DNA of 64,000 nucleotides from contig CBDIDQ010000071.1 in assembly GCA_965277695.1 (NCBI GenBank), positions 186,001-250,000 on the forward strand, written 5' to 3'. Position numbers and translations under genes: made by a program. The DNA comes from JABSOG01 sp965277695. GTDB lineage: Bacteria; Pseudomonadota; Gammaproteobacteria; Enterobacterales; Alteromonadaceae. This document shows positions 60,760 to 64,000 of this stretch, piece after piece (position 1 is the first letter of the stretch; each line of letters starts with the position of its first letter). The notes beneath the pieces were generated by a model. It did no database searches. It was not told the origin of the DNA and worked only from the letters and a program-made list of their open reading frames with translations.

Positions 60760-61482
60760 ATGGGAAATGAAACCACCAAAATACTCGTTGTTGATGATGA
60801 TATGCGCTTGCGCAGTTTACTTGAACGTTATTTGGTTGAGCAGGGTTATATTGTCCGCTCGGCGGCCAATTCAGAGCAAATGGACCGTTTGCTGGAGCGT
60901 GAAAATTTTCATATGATTGTGCTCGATTTAATGCTACCTGGCGAAGATGGCTTAACCATTTGTCGTCGTTTAAGACAAAAAGAGAACAATATTCCTATAG
61001 TGATGCTTACCGCCAAAGGCGATGAAGTGGATCGCATAATCGGCCTTGAATTAGGGGCTGATGATTACTTGCCCAAACCCTTTAATCCTCGCGAATTACT
61101 GGCACGGATTAAAGCGGTGTTACGCCGTAAAACCAGCCATGTACCCGGTGCACCGTCTACCGATGAATCAATGGTGACTTTCTCCACTTACAGCTTAAAC
61201 CTCGCCACTCGCGAAATGAAAAATGGTGATGAACCGATGCCATTAACCAGTGGTGAGTTTGCGGTATTAAAAGCCTTGGTCACTCATGCCCGGGAACCTT
61301 TATCTCGTGACAAATTGATGAATCTGGCCAGAGGGCGTGATTATAGTGCGCTGGAAAGAAGCATCGACGTACAGGTGTCAAGATTGAGACGAATGCTTGA
61401 GGATGATCCGGCAAACCCACGTTATATTCAGACCGTTTGGGGTTTGGGTTATGTTTTCGTTCCTGATGGCTCCAAGGTTTAA
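60760..61482 (+). CDS. ompR: Osmoregulator response regulator OmpR
   Basis: A 240-residue OmpR. Receiver domain with LVVDDDMRLRSLL, phospho-acceptor D56 in IVLDLMLPGEDG, MLTAKGDEVDRIIGLELGADDYLPKPFN, then a winged helix (PLTSGEFAVLKALVTHAREPLSRDKLM, SIDVQVSRLRRMLEDD). It controls porins and other envelope genes on phosphorylation by EnvZ. ATG 60760 gives the standard length; the longer frame from 60694 has no family support. It overlaps envZ by one base (TAATG). The neighbouring envZ and pckA match common gammaproteobacterial synteny. Confidence 0.95.
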   Translation: MGNETTKILVVDDDMRLRSLLERYLVEQGYIVRSAANSEQMDRLLERENFHMIVLDLMLPGEDGLTICRRLRQKENNIPIVMLTAKGDEVDRIIGLELGADDYLPKPFNPRELLARIKAVLRRKTSHVPGAPSTDESMVTFSTYSLNLATREMKNGDEPMPLTSGEFAVLKALVTHAREPLSRDKLMNLARGRDYSALERSIDVQVSRLRRMLEDDPANPRYIQTVWGLGYVFVPDGSKV

Positions 61483-62801
61483 TGCGTTTCCTCCCTCGTA
61501 GTGCCTTCGGGCAAACTGTTTTCCTGATTGGTGTGCTGTTGTTCATCAATCAGGTGTTCTCCTATATGACGGTGATGACCTATGTGGTCAAGCCGAACTA
61601 CCAGCAAATTATTCATTTATTGGCCAAACAAGTTAAGGTGGTGTTTCTTGAGGTTGACCTCCAGGACCAACGCTTGAACGAACAGTTGGGCCGTCGGTTT
61701 TATGATGCGACTGGTATTGAAGTATTGAGTCAGCCTGAGGCGATTGCTCAAGGGGTTGATCAGCTGCCGTTTTATTGGGTGTTTTCTGACGAGATGTCGA
61801 AACAGCTTGGTGGTGATGCCGAGGTGAGAATATCGCAAGGTAAAGAATATATTTTTTGGATCAGACCACCCGCCGAAATGCTACCACCGAGCATGACTGA
61901 TTACTGGGTTAAGGTGCCTTTTGATGATTTGGATGAGTCTGATTTTTCGCTGCTGAGTGTGTATTTGGTGGTGATTGGTATTCTCAGTGTGATCGGTAGC
62001 TGGGTTTTTATTCGTCGTCTCAACAAACCGCTCAGGCAATTACAAAATGCCGCTGAGCTGGTGGGCAAAGGTGATTTTCCTGAGCCACTTAAAGAGCAGG
62101 GCACAATTGAAATTGAAGAAGTGATCCGCGCTTTTAATCATATGTCGACCGGCATCCAGGAGTTTGATAAAGACCGGGCGTTGTTAATGGCTGGCGTCTC
62201 CCATGATTTACGTACGCCGCTAACCCGTATTCGTCTGGCGACTGAAATGATGTCAGCTACGGAAGATTATTTAAAAGACGGTATTGTCGCCGACATTGAT
62301 GACATGAATGCGATCATTGATCAGTTTATGGATTATATCCGCCATCATCGACAAGAAGATTTGGAGCTTGATGATCTCAATACGGTGATCAACGAAGTGG
62401 TTATGGCAGAAAGTAATCAACCGAGAACTATCACTAGCACATTGGATGAGAAGCTACCATTAATTCCATTACGAACCGTGGCAATAAAGCGAGTTATCAG
62501 TAATCTGTTAGGTAACGCCCTGCGTTATTCTGACAGTGATATCGAGGTAAAATGCGGTTATAACAAAAAGCGTAAACGAGTTTATTGCTCGGTGCTTGAT
62601 CGTGGACCTGGCATCCCGAGTAAAGATGTCGAACGTTTGTTTCAACCGTTTACTCAAGGTGATATTGCCAGAGGCGGCGAGGGTAGTGGTTTAGGTTTGG
62701 CTATTATCAAACGAATTGTCGATATGCATCATGGCGATGTGGAGTTGGTTAACCGTGAAGGTGGTGGTTTGGCCGCGACGATTTATTTGCCGTTGAAATA
62801 A
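61482..62801 (+). CDS. envZ: Osmosensor histidine kinase EnvZ
   Basis: A 439-residue inner-membrane kinase. Two membrane helices (about 11-33 and 158-178) enclose a periplasmic domain, followed by HAMP (ELVGKGDFPEPLKEQGTIEI), the H box MAGVSHDLRTPLTRIRL with phospho-His 241, and an ATPase domain with N box VISNLLGNALRYSD and G boxes GPGIPSKD, GEGSGLGLAI. It phosphorylates and dephosphorylates OmpR. One-base overlap with ompR means coupled translation. Length and the H241 position match E. coli EnvZ. Confidence 0.94.
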   Translation: MRFLPRSAFGQTVFLIGVLLFINQVFSYMTVMTYVVKPNYQQIIHLLAKQVKVVFLEVDLQDQRLNEQLGRRFYDATGIEVLSQPEAIAQGVDQLPFYWVFSDEMSKQLGGDAEVRISQGKEYIFWIRPPAEMLPPSMTDYWVKVPFDDLDESDFSLLSVYLVVIGILSVIGSWVFIRRLNKPLRQLQNAAELVGKGDFPEPLKEQGTIEIEEVIRAFNHMSTGIQEFDKDRALLMAGVSHDLRTPLTRIRLATEMMSATEDYLKDGIVADIDDMNAIIDQFMDYIRHHRQEDLELDDLNTVINEVVMAESNQPRTITSTLDEKLPLIPLRTVAIKRVISNLLGNALRYSDSDIEVKCGYNKKRKRVYCSVLDRGPGIPSKDVERLFQPFTQGDIARGGEGSGLGLAIIKRIVDMHHGDVELVNREGGGLAATIYLPLK

Positions 62802-62842
62802 GGCTCTTTTTTTAATACAGCCGCTATGCGGGCCGCTAGGTT

Positions 62843-63022
62843 GTTCAGGTATCTGGAGCGCTTTGTTCTTTACAATCAAAAGCATTCACCACGGAGACAC
62901 GGAAGCACGGGAGCACGGAGAAAGTCAAAAACAATGATTGTTTTAAGGTCTTGTTTTTCTCCGTGCCTCCGTGGTCAAAATATTTTTTTAAGAACGAAGC
63001 GCTCCAATGACTTGAAAAGCCC
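62843..63022. repeat. Dispersed CACGGAG palindrome, copy 4 (full length)
   Basis: Left outer arm GTTCAGGTATCTGGAGCGCT (62843) and right arm AAGAACGAAGCGCTCCAATG pair; inner arms CACCACGGAGACACGGAAGC and CTCCGTGCCTCCGTGGT pair. It lies after envZ and would fold as one hairpin of about 180 nt. It is the best-matched full copy to that at 14532. Confidence 0.85.
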
Positions 63023-63063
63023 GTCAAACCCTTAAGACATATACTATTTTCATTTCTAATGCT

Positions 63064-63084
63064 GGGGTGCGCACAACGCACCCC
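63064..63084. other. GC-rich hairpin after pckA
   Basis: GGGGTGCG-CACAA-CGCACCCC, a perfect 8-bp stem downstream of the pckA stop. No T-run, so a terminator role is uncertain. Confidence 0.5.
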
Positions 63085-63090
63085 GATAAA

Positions 63091-63160
63091 ACCTTACAAC
63101 TCCTTACAACTCCTTACAACTCCTTACAACTCCTTACAACTCCTTACAACTCTTTACAAC
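63091..63160. repeat. CCTTACAACT decamer array, 7 units
   Basis: Seven tandem 10-bp units TCCTTACAAC (first A-, last TCTTTACAAC). The pckA stop codon (TTA at 63154-63156 on the plus strand) is inside the last unit. Confidence 0.95.
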
Positions 63161-64000
63161 TGCGGACCCGCAGCAACAATCTCATTTGATACTTCATATT
63201 TGCCGAAGTTCTCAATGAAATCACCCGCCAGATTACGCGCATATTCCTGATACTTTTCTTTGTCTACCCAAGTATTGATTGGGTTTAACAGCTCGCTATC
63301 AACGCCAGATACTGTCAATGGCACGTCTAAGTTTAAGATGTCGATGTGTTGGGTTTCAACATCAGCCAGTTCACCAGAAACAATCGCATCAACAATCGCA
63401 CGAGTGGTAGGAATGTCAAAACGTTTGCCAGTGCCGTAAGGACCGCCAGTCCAACCGGTGTTGACCAAGTAAACTTTACTGTTGAATTCACGAACACGTT
63501 TTTTCAGCAGTTCAGCATAAACGTGGGCAGGACGTGGGAAGAAAGGTGCGCCGAAACAAGTAGAGAAAGTCGACTCGATGTCAGAGGTGGAACCAATTTC
63601 AGTTGAGCCGACTTTGGCGGTATAACCACTCAAAAAGTGGTAAGCGGCGGCTTGCTCAGACAAGATTGAAACTGGTGGTAATACGCCACTAACGTCACAA
63701 GTCAAAAAGACCACGGCGCGAGGCTCGCCAGCACGGTTTAATTCAACACGCTTTTCGATATGCTCAAGCGGGTAGGCGGCACGAGAGTTTTTGGTCAGGC
63801 TAGTATCGGTGTAATCTGGTGTGCGAGAGCTGTCTAATACCACGTTTTCAAGAATGGTACCAAAATGAATGGCGTTCCAGATCACCGGTTCATTTTTCTC
63901 TGATAAGTCGATACATTTGGCATAACAGCCACCTTCAATATTAAATACGCTGCCAGTTGCCCAACCATGTTCATCATCACCAATCAATGAACGTTTTGGA
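63154..64000 (-). CDS. pckA: ATP-dependent phosphoenolpyruvate carboxykinase, 5' end outside the window
   Basis: The frame is open to base 64000; the ORF start at 63987 is only a TTG inside the motif SLIGDDEHGW, which is the metal-binding part of the PCK active site. Further motifs: FNIEGGCYAKCIDLS, FLTCDVSGVLPPVSIL, YHFLSGYTAKVGSTE, CFGAPFFPRP and LVNTGWTGGPYGTGKRF. It converts oxaloacetate to PEP with ATP, the first committed step of gluconeogenesis. Divergence from the usual 540-residue length cannot be judged since about 260 residues are cut off. Its 3' end contains the decamer array. Confidence 0.95.
   Translation of the reverse strand, partial: PKRSLIGDDEHGWATGSVFNIEGGCYAKCIDLSEKNEPVIWNAIHFGTILENVVLDSSRTPDYTDTSLTKNSRAAYPLEHIEKRVELNRAGEPRAVVFLTCDVSGVLPPVSILSEQAAAYHFLSGYTAKVGSTEIGSTSDIESTFSTCFGAPFFPRPAHVYAELLKKRVREFNSKVYLVNTGWTGGPYGTGKRFDIPTTRAIVDAIVSGELADVETQHIDILNLDVPLTVSGVDSELLNPINTWVDKEKYQEYARNLAGDFIENFGKYEVSNEIVAAGPQL

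Overview
The window is a stretch of a gammaproteobacterial chromosome, most likely from an Alteromonadales-like marine heterotroph. That guess rests on gene order (comF/bioH near nfuA; tex-greB; ompR-envZ beside pckA), a TonB-dependent receptor, an exported M14 peptidase, a PsrA-like operator pair before an acyl-CoA dehydrogenase, and moderate GC. The genus cannot be fixed from sequence alone. I saw no rRNA, tRNA or CRISPR array. Housekeeping blocks alternate with accessory islands, and the intergenic DNA is unusually rich in dispersed and tandem repeats.

Layout. 1-3.1 kb: end of a hybrid sensor kinase and an XRE/S24 repressor. 3.3-5.1 kb: a YigZ protein, then a compact type III toxin-antitoxin locus (TenpIN-like): a consensus-like promoter, two 52-bp RNA repeats, a terminator and a toxin ORF. 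5.1-9.3 kb: an RND efflux pump without an outer-membrane partner. 9.5-11.4 kb: a decayed chaperone-usher fimbrial operon (intact chaperone, frameshifted pilin, usher cut off at a junction with a response-regulator fragment). 11.7-17.5 kb: two envelope proteins of unknown function, an AraC regulator and a Roco-type (LRR-Roc-COR) GTPase.

17.8-28.7 kb: a rightward cluster with a Tat-exported TldD-like protease, its TldE-like partner, a Tat-exported DUF4159 protein, a MoxR ATPase, a DUF58 protein and three membrane proteins; it looks like an envelope maturation or quality-control system. 28.8-35.2 kb: small genes, a VOC protein, two orphan HicB-like antitoxins, a large TonB-dependent receptor and a DUF1569 protein. 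35.2-40.8 kb: a CadC/TPR regulator, then a bufferin-type RiPP operon (precursor with two cysteine-rich modules, MNIO enzyme, DUF2063 partner) divergent from an AraC regulator.

41.2-54.4 kb: mostly core genes (acyl-CoA dehydrogenase, FKBP isomerase, nfuA, M14 peptidase, comF-like, bioH, SprA-like putative metalloprotease, tex, greB). 54.5-58.7 kb: a small AAA ATPase and a COG1672-type ATPase/nuclease gene broken by an IS4-like element with a 9-bp target duplication. 58.8-64 kb: a degenerate hybrid sensor/AraC protein with Glu at the phospho-Asp position, ompR-envZ, and the 3' part of pckA.

Four intergenic repeat families recur: long palindromes with CACGGAG arms and GGAGCGCT outer arms (4 copies), REP-like multi-hairpin units built from ACGAGAATGAATTCTCGT and ACGAGGTTNAAACCTCGT (5 copies plus a half copy), CAATTAA heptamer arrays (2), and a decamer array at the pckA 3' end. 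Identifications rest on motif recognition by eye; no database search was possible.
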